Assembly (NCBI GenBank): GCA_003577305.1
Contig: QEVL01000025.1
Coordinates: 1 to 38,121, forward strand
Length of the DNA: 38,121 bases
Direction: 5' to 3'
Origin: Burkholderiales bacterium
GTDB taxonomy: Bacteria > Pseudomonadota > Gammaproteobacteria > Burkholderiales > Burkholderiaceae_E
Part shown: one piece after another, positions 10,633 through 22,249 of the stretch
How the letters are laid out: each line of letters starts with the position of its first letter
Position numbering within the stretch: the first letter of the stretch is position 1
Notes under the pieces: model-generated
Database searches by the model: none
What the model was told of the DNA's origin: nothing
What the model saw: only the letters and a program-made list of their open reading frames with translations
Made by a program: the position numbers and the translations under genes

Positions 10633-11939
10633 TCAGGATTCCATGCCCGCCTGGGGCCCGAGCACCAGCGACTCGGAGACGTCGTCGTATTCGTACAGTT
10701 CGGCGTAGCGGCCCCAGTCGATCGCCACGTCGAGCGTCTCGCGTGCGTACTGCTCGGTCAGGTGGTCTTCGAGCTCGGTTTCGAAGCGCACGCGCGGCGC
10801 CCGTCCGTTCGGGCGTGCCTGCAGGACGCTGCGAATGTGCGCAACCAGCGCCACGCTGCGCAGCGCATGCGTGCAGAAGATCTGCTTGCGCTCCTGCGTG
10901 TCGGCGTCCGCGTACTCGAGGCCCGCCGGCGTGAGCACGATGTCGCCCTCCGCCACGTCGGCCAGCCCGAGCAGGTGCAGCGCCTCGGCCACCGGCAGCA
11001 GTTCGTCGAGCTCCAGGTGCAGCAGGTGGGCCACCTCCGGCAGGTCGGCGCGGCCACGGTGCGGGGCCGCGGCAACCGTCTCGAGCAGGCCGGCCATCGC
11101 GTTCACCGACACGCGCCGCAGGTGCCTCGCAATCGGCGGCTCGGCGGCACGCACCGGTTCGCCCGGTCGCGCGGTGATCTGCGCATAGATGTCCTCGACT
11201 GCCTGGCGAAACGGCGCCGACAGCCGGTCGCGCGGATGCGGCATCCCGATGCTCAACCCGGCCTGGACGCGACCCGGGTTCGTCGACAGGACGATCACGC
11301 GGTCGCACAGGAAGACCGCCTCCTCGATGTTGTGGGTCACCAGGATGACCGCACCAATGTTCAGCTTCGACTCCGTCCACAGGTCGAGGAAATCGGTGCG
11401 CAACGTCTCGGCGGTGAGCACGTCGAGCGCCGAGAACGGCTCGTCCATCAGCAGCAGCGTCGGATCGACCACCAGCGCCCGCGCAAAGCCGACGCGCTGC
11501 TGCATGCCGCCGGAGAGTTCGCGCGGATAGGCGCTCTCGAAACCGTCCAGGCCGATCAGGTCGATCGCCGCGAGCGAGCGGCGCCGCGCCTCGTCCTCGT
11601 CGACTCCGAGCGCCCGCAGGCCGAGCGCCACGTTGCCGAGCACCGTCAGCCAGGGAAACAGCGCGAACCCCTGGAACACCATCGCGATGCCCGCGGCAGG
11701 CCCGTCGACCGGTTTGCCCTCGAAGAACACGCTGCCGCCGCTCGGCGGCACCAGCCCCGCGATGCTGCGCAACAGCGTCGACTTGCCCGAGCCCGAGCGC
11801 CCGAGAATGCCGACGATCTCGCCGGAGCGCACGTCCATGTCGATCGCGTCGAGCACCAGCACCTCGCCGGTGGCGCGGGGAAAGCGCTTCGACAGCCCGC
11901 AGACGCGCAGTAACGGTTCGCCGGGCATCGGGGCGGCAC

Positions 11940-11943
<4 letters not shown>
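10633..11943 (-). CDS. NitT/TauT-type ABC transporter ATPase with C-terminal AAA-associated domain
   Basis: 436 aa. The N-terminal 260 residues are an SsuB/NrtD-like ATPase: Walker A GRSGSGKST, Q-loop in MVFQGFALFPW, signature LSGGMQQR, Walker B LLLMDEPFSALD. The C-terminal 150 residues form the AAA-associated domain (ADLPEVAHLLHLELDELL, then an acidic end) found in a subset of nitrate/sulfonate-type ATPases. It powers import through the double permease upstream, with which it shares an ATGA overlap. No periplasmic binding protein is encoded nearby, so the substrate is unknown. Confidence 0.88.
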
Positions 11944-13661
<1,718 letters not shown>

Positions 13662-13723
13662 GGCCGCGGATTATCGCAAGGATCCGCTCGTCGCGGCGTG
13701 CGTGCGCCGCTGCCGCCCTGACC

Positions 13724-14704
13724 CTAGAGCAATTGCGCCCGAAGCTCGGCCGGACTCTTCGACGACAGCAATGCCGGCGCGATGTCGAAGACGGTGTGCG
13801 CGCCGAACTCGCGGCGCTGCGCCAACCGGAACGCCGCGCGCGCATACGCGACGAGCACGCTGGCGGTGAATTCCGGATTGCTCTGGAGCCTCAACGCGAA
13901 CTCGAGCACCTGCGTGGTGTCGTGCCCGGTCCTGCCGGTGCGCAGCACGAACCCGCCGTGCGGCATCGCCGAGTGCTCGCGCCGCAGCGTCTCGGCGTCG
14001 ACGAAGCGCACCGTGGTGTCGTAGTCGGCGAAGTAGTCGGGCATCGTGACGATCGCGCGCTCGACCGCCGCCGCGTCGGCGCCCTCCTCGAGCACCACGT
14101 AGCATTCGCGCGTGTGCTTCTCGCGGGTCGACAGCGCCGGGCGCGCGCCGCTGCGCACCCGCTCGATCGCCTGCGGCACCGGCACCGTGTACTGCACCCC
14201 CGCGCGCACGCCGGGCACCCGGCGGATCGCATCGGAATGGCCCTGGCTCACCCCCCGGCCCCAGAACGTGTAGGTCGCGCCGTCGGCGAGCACCGACTCG
14301 CCGTATGCGCGCGCCAGCGAGAACAGGCCGGGATCCCAGCCCACCGCGATCACTGCGGTGCGATCGTTGGCGCGCGCCGCGCGGTCGACTGCGTCGAAGT
14401 ACTCCGGAATGCGCGCGTGCGTGTCGAAGCTGTCGACCGTGTTGAAGCGCGCGGCGAGGGCCGGCCCCTGCTCGGGGAGATCCGACTTCGAGCCCCCGCA
14501 GAGCACGAGCACGTCGATCGCATCAGCGCAGGCGTCGATCGCATCGAGCCGGTGCACCTGCGCGCCGAGCGTGCGCACCGAAGCGGGATCGCGCCGCGTG
14601 AAGACCCCCGCCACGGCCGTGTCCGGGTTCTGCGCGATTGCTGCTTCGACGCCGCGCCCGAGGTTGCCGTAACCGGCGATTCCGATCCGTATTCTCTGGC
14701 CCAT
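13724..14704 (-). CDS. ddh: meso-Diaminopimelate D-dehydrogenase
   Basis: 326 aa, the usual length for Ddh (EC 1.4.1.16). The N-terminal Rossmann motif GYGNLGRGVE binds NADP, and CGGSKSDLPEQ, FNTVDSFDTHARIPEY and VGWDPGLFSL are family landmarks. It makes meso-diaminopimelate directly from tetrahydrodipicolinate, NADPH and ammonia, a one-step route to lysine and peptidoglycan precursors. It is single-gene here, with CATAAT about 40 nt upstream on the minus strand as a possible -10. Confidence 0.93.
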   Translation of the reverse strand: MGQRIRIGIAGYGNLGRGVEAAIAQNPDTAVAGVFTRRDPASVRTLGAQVHRLDAIDACADAIDVLVLCGGSKSDLPEQGPALAARFNTVDSFDTHARIPEYFDAVDRAARANDRTAVIAVGWDPGLFSLARAYGESVLADGATYTFWGRGVSQGHSDAIRRVPGVRAGVQYTVPVPQAIERVRSGARPALSTREKHTRECYVVLEEGADAAAVERAIVTMPDYFADYDTTVRFVDAETLRREHSAMPHGGFVLRTGRTGHDTTQVLEFALRLQSNPEFTASVLVAYARAAFRLAQRREFGAHTVFDIAPALLSSKSPAELRAQLL

Positions 14705-14808
14705 GAGTCGATGCTCCGCGCGTTCGCGCCTGCCCGAAAGCCGCGATTATGCGCCGAGCCGATCCCCGACCCCGGCTCCTGGGCAAACTGCCGGCGGCCG
14801 CGGCGAGT

Positions 14809-15030
14809 TCAGTCGAAGGCGCAGCTTCCCGGGCCGTCCGGATGGCCGCAGGCGCCGCACGCCGCCGGCAACGGCGGCGCGGTCACGCTCGCCGCGGGCG
14901 CGGCGAACACCGACAGCTGCTTGTCCAGGCTGCCCGAGCCGCAGTCCGGGCACTCGGGCGTGACACCCGAGCGCACCAGCGTCTCGAAGCGGTGGCCGCA
15001 CTCGCGACAGGCGTATTCGTAGATCGGCAC
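14809..15030 (-). CDS. FmdB-family zinc ribbon protein
   Basis: 73 aa from GTG at 15030, with GGGGGA about 9 nt upstream. It starts PIYEYACRECGHRFE and has CREC and CPDC pairs, the FmdB-type zinc ribbon, plus a third CGAC..C cluster at the C-terminus after a Pro/Ala linker. Family members are putative regulators (first noted near formamidase and amidase operons). An upstream extension to 15198 lacks family similarity, so the GTG start is preferred. Confidence 0.8.
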   Translation of the reverse strand: MPIYEYACRECGHRFETLVRSGVTPECPDCGSGSLDKQLSVFAAPAASVTAPPLPAACGACGHPDGPGSCAFD

Positions 15031-15148
15031 GACAGTGTCCCCCTTCCGTTCGACGAAACCGGACACAATGATACGGGCCGTGCGAGGGACGGCACGCTCG
15101 GGCAACCGGAAGGGAATCACCCCGCGGCAGCCGGGCTGGAACCGCTTC

Positions 15149-15970
15149 TCAACTGCTGGTGCGTCCGGTCGGTGGCGCCGCTTCAGGGCTCCCGGCACCC
15201 GCGCCCGCAGTCGTCGTGGCGCGCAAGGCCGACAGCATTTCGCCGAACTCCATCGGAAACGGAAACACGATCGTCGTGCTGCCGTGCGTGCCGATTGCGG
15301 CGAGCGTGTTCAGGTAGCGCAGCTGCATCGCCTCGGGGCGCGCGGAGAGGATCTCGGCGGCTTCGAAGAGCTTCTGCGCGGCCTGCTCCTCGCCTTCGGC
15401 GCTGATCACTTTCGCGCGCCGCTCGCGCTCGGCCTCGGCCTGGCGCGCGATCACCCGGATCATGCTCTCGTCGAGGTCGACGTGCTTGATCTCGACGTTC
15501 GACACCTTGATTCCCCACGCGTCGGTCTGCGCGTCGAGAATGTCCTGGATGTCGTTGTTGAGCTTGTCGCGCTCGGAGAGCATCTCGTCGAGGTCGTGCT
15601 TGCCGAGCACCGAGCGCAAGGTCGTCTGGGCGAGTTCGCTCGTCGCCTGCTGGAAGTTCTCCACCTGGATCACCGCCTTGTCGGCCTGCACCACCCGGAA
15701 ATAGATGACCGCGTTGACCTTCACCGAGACGTTGTCGCGCGAGATCACGTCCTGCGTCGGAACGTCGAGCACCAGCGTGCGCTGGTCGACGCGCACCATC
15801 TGCTGCACGTAGGGCAGCAGCAGGATCAGCCCCGGCCCCTTCACGCTGGTGAAGCGTCCGAGCGTGAACACGACGCCGCGTTCGTACTCGCGAAGGATGC
15901 GCACCGACGCGGCGAAGATCCCGACGACGATGACGAGGATGGGCAGGTAGACGGCCAGGTTGGCAAGCAT
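15149..15970 (-). CDS. Slipin / stomatin-like SPFH membrane protein
   Basis: 273 aa. An N-terminal membrane hairpin helix (about 3-22, [18 protein letters not shown]) is followed by the band-7 SPFH domain ([36 protein letters not shown]) and a coiled coil rich in Glu/Arg ([16 protein letters not shown]). Slipins form oligomeric membrane scaffolds and are classically paired with an NfeD protease, which is the gene just upstream (30 bp gap). This is a standard slipin-NfeD operon. Confidence 0.93.
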   Translation of the reverse strand: MLANLAVYLPILVIVVGIFAASVRILREYERGVVFTLGRFTSVKGPGLILLLPYVQQMVRVDQRTLVLDVPTQDVISRDNVSVKVNAVIYFRVVQADKAVIQVENFQQATSELAQTTLRSVLGKHDLDEMLSERDKLNNDIQDILDAQTDAWGIKVSNVEIKHVDLDESMIRVIARQAEAERERRAKVISAEGEEQAAQKLFEAAEILSARPEAMQLRYLNTLAAIGTHGSTTIVFPFPMEFGEMLSALRATTTAGAGAGSPEAAPPTGRTSS

Positions 15971-16000
15971 CGGTTCCTCCGGTAGCTCGATCCGCTTGGT

Positions 16001-17467
16001 TCAGGATTCGGCAACGACGCGCAAGACCAGCCCGTCGATCGACACCACGCGCACGCTCTGGCCCGGTGCGAGCGTGGCCTCGCCGATCGCCTGCCAGCGC
16101 TCGCCGGCGGCGAGCACGCGCCCGCGCCCGTCGTTCCATTCGAGTACCGTGGCGCGTTCGCCGAGCATGCCGCGCTCTCCGGTCTGCACCGGCCGGTGGC
16201 GCGCGCGCCAGAGCATGCGCAGCACGAGCAGCGAGAACGCGAGGCTGGTCGCGACGATCGCCCCGATCGAAGCCCACGGCACGCCGAAGCCGGGCGCCTC
16301 GGTGTCGATGAGGATGGTCGCCCCGAGCACGAAGGCCACGGTACCGCCGAGCGCGGCCACCCCGGCCGACGGCGTGAACGCCTCGGCGATCATCAGCGCC
16401 AGGCCGAGCACCACGAGCCCGAGCCCGGCGTAGTTCACCGGCAGTACCGACAGTGCATACAGGCCGAGCAACAGGCAGATCGCACCGATCGTCCCCGGAT
16501 AGAGGGCACCCGGGTGCATGAACTCGAGGATCAGCCCGTAGAAGCCGATCGTCATCAGGATCAGCGCGAGGCTCGGGTTGGTGAGCGCGGAGAGCAGGTT
16601 CGCCCGCCAGTCGGGTTCGATCGCCTGTTGCGCGAGTCCGCGTGTCTTCAGCTGCACCTGTGCGCTGCCGATCGACACCGTGCGTCCGTCGGCCTTCGCG
16701 AGCAGGTCGTCGACGCTGGTGGCGATCAGGTCGACCACGCGCTGCGCCTGTGCGTCGGTGGCCGACAGGCTGGCCGCGTCGCGCACCGCGCGCTCGGCCC
16801 AGTCGGCATTGCGCCCGCGCATCTCGGCAAGCGAGCGGATGTAGGCGACCGCGTCGTTGATCGCCTTGGCCGCCATCGCCGAATCGGGTTCGCGGGCCGC
16901 CTTCTCCCCGCCCTTCGCCCTCTCACCGCCTCTGGCCTTGTCGCCGCCCTTCTCCCTGGGCGACGTGCGATCACCCCCGCCGCGATCGTCGCCCCCGCCG
17001 AACGGAAGTCCCCCGCCGATCGCCACCGGCGTGGCCGCACCGAGGTTCGTGCCGGGCGCCATGGCCGCGACGTGACACGCGTAGAGGATGTAGGTGCCGG
17101 CGCTCGCCGCGCGTGCGCCGCCCGGCGCGACGAAGCCGAGCACCGGGATCGGCGAGGAGACGACCGCGCGCACGATCTCGCGCATCGAGGTGTCGAGCCC
17201 GCCCGGCGTATCGATGCGCAACACGACCGCGGCAGCACCGTCGCGCGCCGCACGCGCGATGCCGCGAACCACGTAGTCGGCGCTCGCGGGGCCGATCGCG
17301 CCCTCGAGCGTGAGCACGACCGCGACGCCTGCACCGGCTTGCGCCTGGGTGCCGGGCGGAAGGAACGCCGCACCAGCGATGACCAGCACGATCGCCGCGA
17401 ATCGGGCGAGAGCGCCAGCCAGGGCGGGCCTCGCCTTCGAGAGGATCGTCGGCGCAGTCCGGATCAT
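16001..17467 (-). CDS. NfeD-family membrane-bound serine protease (ClpP-class)
   Basis: 488 aa. A signal or membrane segment (about 17-40) leads to a ClpP-like domain with the likely nucleophile Ser122 in ASAGTY and a later Lys in AKAINDAVAYIRS, then four to five membrane helices and a C-terminal NfeD OB-fold domain (about 430-488). Family members cleave the C-terminus of the partner stomatin. A Gly/Arg/Lys/Asp-rich low-complexity insert of about 45 residues lies in the protease domain after PVAIGGGLPFGG, which looks like a disordered loop. Confidence 0.92.
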   Translation of the reverse strand: MIRTAPTILSKARPALAGALARFAAIVLVIAGAAFLPPGTQAQAGAGVAVVLTLEGAIGPASADYVVRGIARAARDGAAAVVLRIDTPGGLDTSMREIVRAVVSSPIPVLGFVAPGGARAASAGTYILYACHVAAMAPGTNLGAATPVAIGGGLPFGGGDDRGGGDRTSPREKGGDKARGGERAKGGEKAAREPDSAMAAKAINDAVAYIRSLAEMRGRNADWAERAVRDAASLSATDAQAQRVVDLIATSVDDLLAKADGRTVSIGSAQVQLKTRGLAQQAIEPDWRANLLSALTNPSLALILMTIGFYGLILEFMHPGALYPGTIGAICLLLGLYALSVLPVNYAGLGLVVLGLALMIAEAFTPSAGVAALGGTVAFVLGATILIDTEAPGFGVPWASIGAIVATSLAFSLLVLRMLWRARHRPVQTGERGMLGERATVLEWNDGRGRVLAAGERWQAIGEATLAPGQSVRVVSIDGLVLRVVAES

Positions 17468-17624
17468 GCGACCGATGATACGTTGGATCCGCCTCGCGGT
17501 CGCGGCAAGAGCGCAGTCACGAGCGGGTCTGGAGCGGATCTGCGCCGTGTGTTCGCGCCCGTGCGGATCCGGCTGCGACGACGAGCCCGATGGAAGGGCT
17601 CCGCCGACGAGGTTGGGCGGTGTT

Positions 17625-18215
17625 TCAGGCCAGCTTTGCAGCGACCTCCACCAGTCGGCGCGCCTGATGCGAAATCGCGGTTTTCACGTCGTCGGTGAAT
17701 TCGGCACCCTGCGTGTGGCTGTAGCCGTAGGGATTGCCGCCCACCTTGAAGATCGACGGATCGGTATAGCCGGGTGCCACCACGATCGCGCCCCAGTGAA
17801 TGACGCTGGCGTAGAACGACAGCAGCGTCACTTCCTGTCCGCCATGCGCGTTCTGCGCCGAAGACATCGCGGAGACGGCCTTGTTCGCAAGCGCGCCCTT
17901 CGCCCACACACCCCCGAGCGTATCGATGAACGCGCGCATCTGGCTCGCCATCACCCCGAAGCGGGTCGGTGCGGAGAACAGGAAGGCGTTGGCCCATTCC
18001 ATGTCGGCGGCAGTTGCAACCGGCACGTCGGCCGTCCTCTCGGCCTGCGCCTTCCAGGCGTCGGTGGCGGCAACCACCTCGGCCGGCGCCGTTTCCGCCA
18101 CCTTCAGGAGCCGCACTTCGGCTCCTGCGGCTCGCGCGGCATCGGCCGCTATCGCAGCCATCCGGTGATTGGTGCCGTAGGTGGAGTAATAGACGACTGC
18201 AAGCCTGACGCTCAT
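17625..18215 (-). CDS. wrbA: NAD(P)H:quinone oxidoreductase, WrbA type
   Basis: 196 aa from ATG at 18215 with GGGAGA about 8 nt upstream. It has the flavodoxin-like FMN loop ([12 protein letters not shown]), [17 protein letters not shown] and the [11 protein letters not shown] region of WrbA. It reduces quinones by two electrons, using NAD(P)H and FMN, avoiding semiquinone damage; such an activity fits a cell that handles phenols. It is divergent from the VOC gene at 18382. The shared 166-bp gap is unusually AT-rich around 18300-18340 (CATTTATGGAACAAA, TATATT), probably a promoter area. Confidence 0.9.
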   Translation of the reverse strand: MSVRLAVVYYSTYGTNHRMAAIAADAARAAGAEVRLLKVAETAPAEVVAATDAWKAQAERTADVPVATAADMEWANAFLFSAPTRFGVMASQMRAFIDTLGGVWAKGALANKAVSAMSSAQNAHGGQEVTLLSFYASVIHWGAIVVAPGYTDPSIFKVGGNPYGYSHTQGAEFTDDVKTAISHQARRLVEVAAKLA

Positions 18216-18381
18216 TGCTGTTTCTCCCGGATGCGTGAAGTGACGCTGCACCCGGCATTCTATTCGAGCGGGATTCCGCAAGAAACGGCGCCTGTCGAGT
18301 AATACAATCTCATTTATGGAACAAACACACGGTATATTGCTCCCCTGAGCGGCCGAGGTTCGACCAAATGGAGCACGGAGC

Positions 18382-18768
18382 ATGTTCAAGCGCATCGACC
18401 ACATCGAACTCGTGACTGCCGACGAAGAGCGCGCGGTGCGCTTCTACACCGAAGTGCTCGGCTTCAGCGTGCGTTCGCGCTTCACGGTCCCCGGCGGCCT
18501 GAACCTCGTCTATCTCGATCTCGGCGACACGACGGTTGAGCTGATGAGCTTTACCGACTCGACGCCGGCGCCGCGCGCCGAGGGCGAGCGCCTCGGTTAC
18601 CGGATGATGGCGCTCGAAGTCGACGACATGCAGCGCGCGCTCGACGAGCTGAAGGCCAGGGGAGTCGAATGCACCTGGGGGCCGCTGGTTCGCCCCGCCT
18701 ACGCGCGCGCCGAGATCCGCGACCCCGACGGCAATTCGATCGAGCTTCGGCAGTGGATCGCGCGTTGA
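18382..18768 (+). CDS. VOC-family (glyoxalase-like) metalloprotein
   Basis: 128 aa, one vicinal-oxygen-chelate module pair. Likely metal ligands are His7 (KRIDHIEL), a Glu in TTVELMSF and a Glu near the C-terminus (NSIELRQW). The length and pattern fit a glyoxalase I or methylmalonyl-CoA epimerase-like enzyme; the exact reaction cannot be told. ORF start at ATG 18382 with GGAGC about 8 nt upstream. Divergent from wrbA and convergent with livF. Confidence 0.82.
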   Translation: MFKRIDHIELVTADEERAVRFYTEVLGFSVRSRFTVPGGLNLVYLDLGDTTVELMSFTDSTPAPRAEGERLGYRMMALEVDDMQRALDELKARGVECTWGPLVRPAYARAEIRDPDGNSIELRQWIAR

Positions 18769-18784
18769 GCGGGTCGATTTCCGC

Positions 18785-19672
18785 TCAGGCGAGCCACCGC
18801 TTGCGCCGCCGGTAGCTCTTGATGTCGCGAAAGCTCCTGCGCTCGCTGCCGCCCACGCCCAGGTAGAACTCCTTGACGTCCTCGTTGTTGGCCAGCTCCT
18901 GCGCCGTGCCCTCCATCACCACGCGCCCGCTTTCCATGATGTATCCGTGGTCGGCGTATCGAAGTGCCATGCTGGTGTTCTGTTCCGCGAGCAGGAACGT
19001 GGTGCGCTCCCGGGCGTTCAGTTCGCGAACGATGCCGAACACTTCCTCCACCAGTTGTGGAGCCAGCCCCATGGAAGGCTCGTCGAGCAGCACCAGGCTG
19101 GGGTTGCACATCAGCGCGCGGCCGATCGCGCACATCTGCTGTTCGCCGCCCGAGGTGTAGGCGGCCTGGGTGCTGCGACGTGCCTTCAGGTGTGGAAAGT
19201 AGCTGTAGACCTTGTCCAGACTGGCGGCGATCGCCCCCCTGTCGCGGCGCGTGTAGGCACCGGTGAGCAGGTTCTCCTCGATCGTCAGGTGGGCGAAGCA
19301 GTGCCGTCCTTCCATCACCTGCACCACTCCGCGCCTGACGAGTTCGGACGGGTTGAGGTTCTCGACGCGCTCGCCGCGGTAGTCGATGTGCCCTTTGGTG
19401 ACCTGGCCGCGCTCGCTCTCGAGCAGGTTCGAGATGGCACGCAGGGTGGTGGTCTTGCCGGCGCCGTTGCCTCCCAGGATGGCCACGATGCCGCCCTCGG
19501 GAACGCGTAGTGACACCCCCTTCAACACCAGGATCACGTGGTTGTAGATCACCTCGATGCCGTTGACTTCGAGGGCGACGGCCTGCGAGGCCGAATCGGA
19601 CGTCTCCCGGCCCGAGGGAGCGGTTGAAGCCGGACCCCGGTGGGCACCCGGCATCGCGTACGAAACGGTCAT
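18785..19672 (-). CDS. livF: HAAT-type ABC importer ATPase (LivF-like)
   Basis: 295 aa. After a 30-residue extension the ATPase core has Walker A GGNGAGKTT, signature TSGGEQQ and Walker B LVLLDEPSMGLAP. The C-terminus has an additional basic tail (SERRSFRDIKSYRRRKRWLA), seen in the LivF copies that sit with acyl-CoA synthetases. With LivG it powers import through LivHM. It is the last gene of the operon and is separated from the binding-protein gene by a strong hairpin (19738-19777), which may lower its expression. Confidence 0.9.
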   Translation of the reverse strand: MTVSYAMPGAHRGPASTAPSGRETSDSASQAVALEVNGIEVIYNHVILVLKGVSLRVPEGGIVAILGGNGAGKTTTLRAISNLLESERGQVTKGHIDYRGERVENLNPSELVRRGVVQVMEGRHCFAHLTIEENLLTGAYTRRDRGAIAASLDKVYSYFPHLKARRSTQAAYTSGGEQQMCAIGRALMCNPSLVLLDEPSMGLAPQLVEEVFGIVRELNARERTTFLLAEQNTSMALRYADHGYIMESGRVVMEGTAQELANNEDVKEFYLGVGGSERRSFRDIKSYRRRKRWLA

Positions 19673-19737
19673 GACGGCTCCAGCAGCAGGCCAGGATTCG
19701 GGCAGACGGCGCAGGAATGCGGATTGCGCTGCGCTTC

Positions 19738-19777
19738 GCGACGCGCCGGGATCGGCTGACCGATGCCGGCGCGTCGC
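19738..19777 (-). other. Long intercistronic hairpin between livK and livF
   Basis: GCGACGCGCCGG (19738-19749) pairs perfectly with CCGGCGCGTCGC (19766-19777). After one G-G mismatch ATCGG pairs with CCGAT around the loop CTGA, for 17 pairs in all. It lies 14 nt after the livK stop. There is no T-run, so it is more likely an mRNA stabiliser or partial terminator that keeps binding protein in excess than a full terminator. Confidence 0.7.
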
Positions 19778-19791
19778 CGCTGCGTGTCAGC

Positions 19792-21117
19792 TCACTCGTT
19801 GCAGGTGCGCGGTGTGATGTTGTGCTCTTTTGCGTACCGCGCCGACGATTCGTTGTCGACTTCGTCGACCAGCGCGCGGTTGGCTTCCATCCAGTCGCTG
19901 CTGATGCCCCACCTCTTTCCGTCCCAGGTGGAGATCCGTGCCACGTACGAGCCCATGTGGTCCGCGCAGCTGGTCCTGATCGGGCGCAGGATGGCGTTGA
20001 AACCAAGCTCGTCGATGCGCTGCTGCGTGATGTTCAGGTTCTCCAGCGCCCAGCGCACTTCTTCGCCGGTCACGCGCTGGCCCGCCTTCTTGAAGTGCTC
20101 CTGCGCGGTGCGGATCGCCTCGACCGTGAACAGCGCCGCCATCAGCCCGCGCACGTAGAGCACTTCGCCCACTTCGTCGCGGTTGCCGGCGGTGCCCTGG
20201 CGCTTGTCGTAGAGCTGCGCGAGGATGTCCTTGATCACTTTCGCGTCGTAGTTGGCACTGCCCTGCAGCGCGACGGCGTTGTAGCCCTTGGCGTTGTCGC
20301 CCAGATCGCGCGTGTCGGCTTCGGATCCGGCCCACCAGGAACCGTAGATCCGGTTGCGCGCGAAACCGATCGACTGCGCCTCCTTGAGCGCCGTCGGCGT
20401 CATCACGCCGTAGCCGCGCAGGATGATGTAGTCGGGCCGATCGCGGCGAATCTGCAGCCAGGCCGATTTCTGTTCCAGCCCGGGCGGCGTGAGCGGCACC
20501 TCGATCAGCTGGAAGCCGTGCATCGCGGCGCGTTTCCTGAGCAGCGGCAGCGTTTCCTTGCCGTAGGCGCTGTCGTGATAGGCCACCGCGATCTTCTTGC
20601 CCGCGAGCTTGTCCAGGCCGCCCTCGCGCGCGCCGATCGCCTGCACGATGACGTCCTCGCCGAGCTGGTAGTTGCCGGCCAGCGGAAACACCCATTTGAA
20701 GACCTTGCCGTTGGCTGCGTCGCCTCGGCCGTAGCCCAGCGTCAGGACCGGAATCTTGTCGGCGTCGGCCTTTTCGCTGATGGCAAAGGTGGCGCCGGTC
20801 GACCAGGGCTGGATCAGCACCGCGCCGCCGTTCTTCGTCTTCATGCGTTCGTAGCACTCGACCGAGCGTGCCGTGTCGTAGCCGGTCTCGCACTCCTCGA
20901 CCAGCAGCCTGACGCCGTTGACGCCGCCGCGCAGGTTGACCAGCTTGAAATAGTCGACCATGCCGTTGGCGGCCGGAATGCCGCTGGGCGCGTACGGGCC
21001 GGTGCGATAGGTCAGCAGCGGCACGTATTGCTCGACCTGCTGCGCCCAGGCACCGCCGGCGCCCAGGGCGGCGCCTGCGACGAGCGCGGCGCCCAGCATC
21101 GAAATCGGGCGTTTCAT
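19792..21117 (-). CDS. livK: Periplasmic substrate-binding protein of the HAAT importer
   Basis: 441 aa. The signal peptide ends near residue 25 (GAGGAWA). The mature protein has the type 1 periplasmic-binding fold: PYAPSGIPAANGMVDYFKLVN, ECETGYDTARSVECYERMK and KIAVAYHDSAYGKETLP. It binds the transported solute; this branch (about 440 aa, longer than LivK for leucine) is common next to aromatic or dicarboxylate catabolic genes, so an aromatic or fatty acid is a reasonable guess. Between livM and livF in one operon. Confidence 0.88.
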   Translation of the reverse strand: MKRPISMLGAALVAGAALGAGGAWAQQVEQYVPLLTYRTGPYAPSGIPAANGMVDYFKLVNLRGGVNGVRLLVEECETGYDTARSVECYERMKTKNGGAVLIQPWSTGATFAISEKADADKIPVLTLGYGRGDAANGKVFKWVFPLAGNYQLGEDVIVQAIGAREGGLDKLAGKKIAVAYHDSAYGKETLPLLRKRAAMHGFQLIEVPLTPPGLEQKSAWLQIRRDRPDYIILRGYGVMTPTALKEAQSIGFARNRIYGSWWAGSEADTRDLGDNAKGYNAVALQGSANYDAKVIKDILAQLYDKRQGTAGNRDEVGEVLYVRGLMAALFTVEAIRTAQEHFKKAGQRVTGEEVRWALENLNITQQRIDELGFNAILRPIRTSCADHMGSYVARISTWDGKRWGISSDWMEANRALVDEVDNESSARYAKEHNITPRTCNE

Positions 21118-21170
21118 GTCGGTCTCCTCATCGGTTGGTGGTTGGCAGACAACGGCGCGAAAACGTGGTC

Positions 21171-22247
21171 TCAGTAGGGAAACGGCCACAGCCGCAGTTT
21201 TTCCTTGCCGGTGGACCACAATCGTGCGAGTCCGTGCGGCTCGACGATCAGGAACCAGACGATGAGCGCACCGAAGACGATGAGCTCGGCGTGCGAGGCT
21301 GCCGTGGTCGTGACGGCGATTCCCGCCAGCGAGGCGAGAAACGGCAGCAACTGGTTGAGCACGATCGGCACGGCGACGATGAATGCCGCACCGAAAAAAC
21401 TCCCCATGATCGAGCCCAGACCGCCGATGATGATCATGAAGAGCAACTCGAGCGAGAGGTCCAGACCGAAGGCTGCCGGCTCCCATGAACCGAGATAGAA
21501 GAAGGCCCACATCGCTCCGGCCAATCCGAGAATGAAGCTGCTCACGGCGAACGCGCTCAGCTTGGCGTACATCGGCCGAATGCCGATCACCGCGGCAGCC
21601 ACGTCCATGTCCCGAATTGCCATCCACTCGCGCCCGATGGCGCCGCGCACCAGGTTCTTCGCCGCCAGCGCCAGCACCACGAGCACCGTCAGGCAGAAGA
21701 GATACCTCGCCACGTTGCTCTCGAGCGGCACCCCGAACACGGACAGGTCCGATACTCCCACCACCCCCGAGGGGCTGTCCACGGTGAGCCACCTGACGCG
21801 CAGGAACATCCAGTCGGAGAAGAACTGCGCCGCGAGCGTGGCCACCGCCAGGTACAGCCCCTTGACGCGCAGGCTCGGGAGGCCGAACACCATGCCGAAC
21901 AGCGCCGCGCACACGCCTCCCAGGATCAGCGCCACCACGAGCGGCATGCCGGGCACGCGCATCACGAAGTTGTAAGCTCCGTAGGCGCCTACAGCCATGA
22001 ACGCAGCGCCGCCCAGCGAGATCTGCCCGCAATAGCCCACCAGCAGGTTCAGTCCGAGCGCGGCCAGCGACATCACCAGGAACGGGATCAGGATCGCGGC
22101 GAACAGGTATTCGCTGGCCGCGAGCGGAATCACGACGAAGGCAAGCACCAGCAGCAGCACCATCGCGATGCGGTCCTGCAGGATCGGAAAGACCTGCTGG
22201 TCGCTGCGGTAGCTGGCCTTGAACTGACCGTTCTCGCGGTAGAGCAT
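21171..22247 (-). CDS. livM: HAAT importer permease (LivM-like)
   Basis: 358 aa with about ten membrane helices. The family region GLNLLVGYCGQISLGGAAFMAVGAY (in part GLNLLVGYCGQISLG) is present, and so is the EAA-like loop (REWMAIRDMDVAAAVIGI) for ATPase docking. The 3' end of livH and the livM start are 2 bp apart on the other side, indicating one transcript. Inner membrane channel subunit, partner of LivH. Confidence 0.92.
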   Translation of the reverse strand: MLYRENGQFKASYRSDQQVFPILQDRIAMVLLLVLAFVVIPLAASEYLFAAILIPFLVMSLAALGLNLLVGYCGQISLGGAAFMAVGAYGAYNFVMRVPGMPLVVALILGGVCAALFGMVFGLPSLRVKGLYLAVATLAAQFFSDWMFLRVRWLTVDSPSGVVGVSDLSVFGVPLESNVARYLFCLTVLVVLALAAKNLVRGAIGREWMAIRDMDVAAAVIGIRPMYAKLSAFAVSSFILGLAGAMWAFFYLGSWEPAAFGLDLSLELLFMIIIGGLGSIMGSFFGAAFIVAVPIVLNQLLPFLASLAGIAVTTTAASHAELIVFGALIVWFLIVEPHGLARLWSTGKEKLRLWPFPY

Positions 22248-22249
22248 CG

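Noticed and set aside
16196..17698. 500-codon plus-strand frame opposite NfeD
   Set aside because: Shadow frame; NfeD and its protease residues are on the minus strand.
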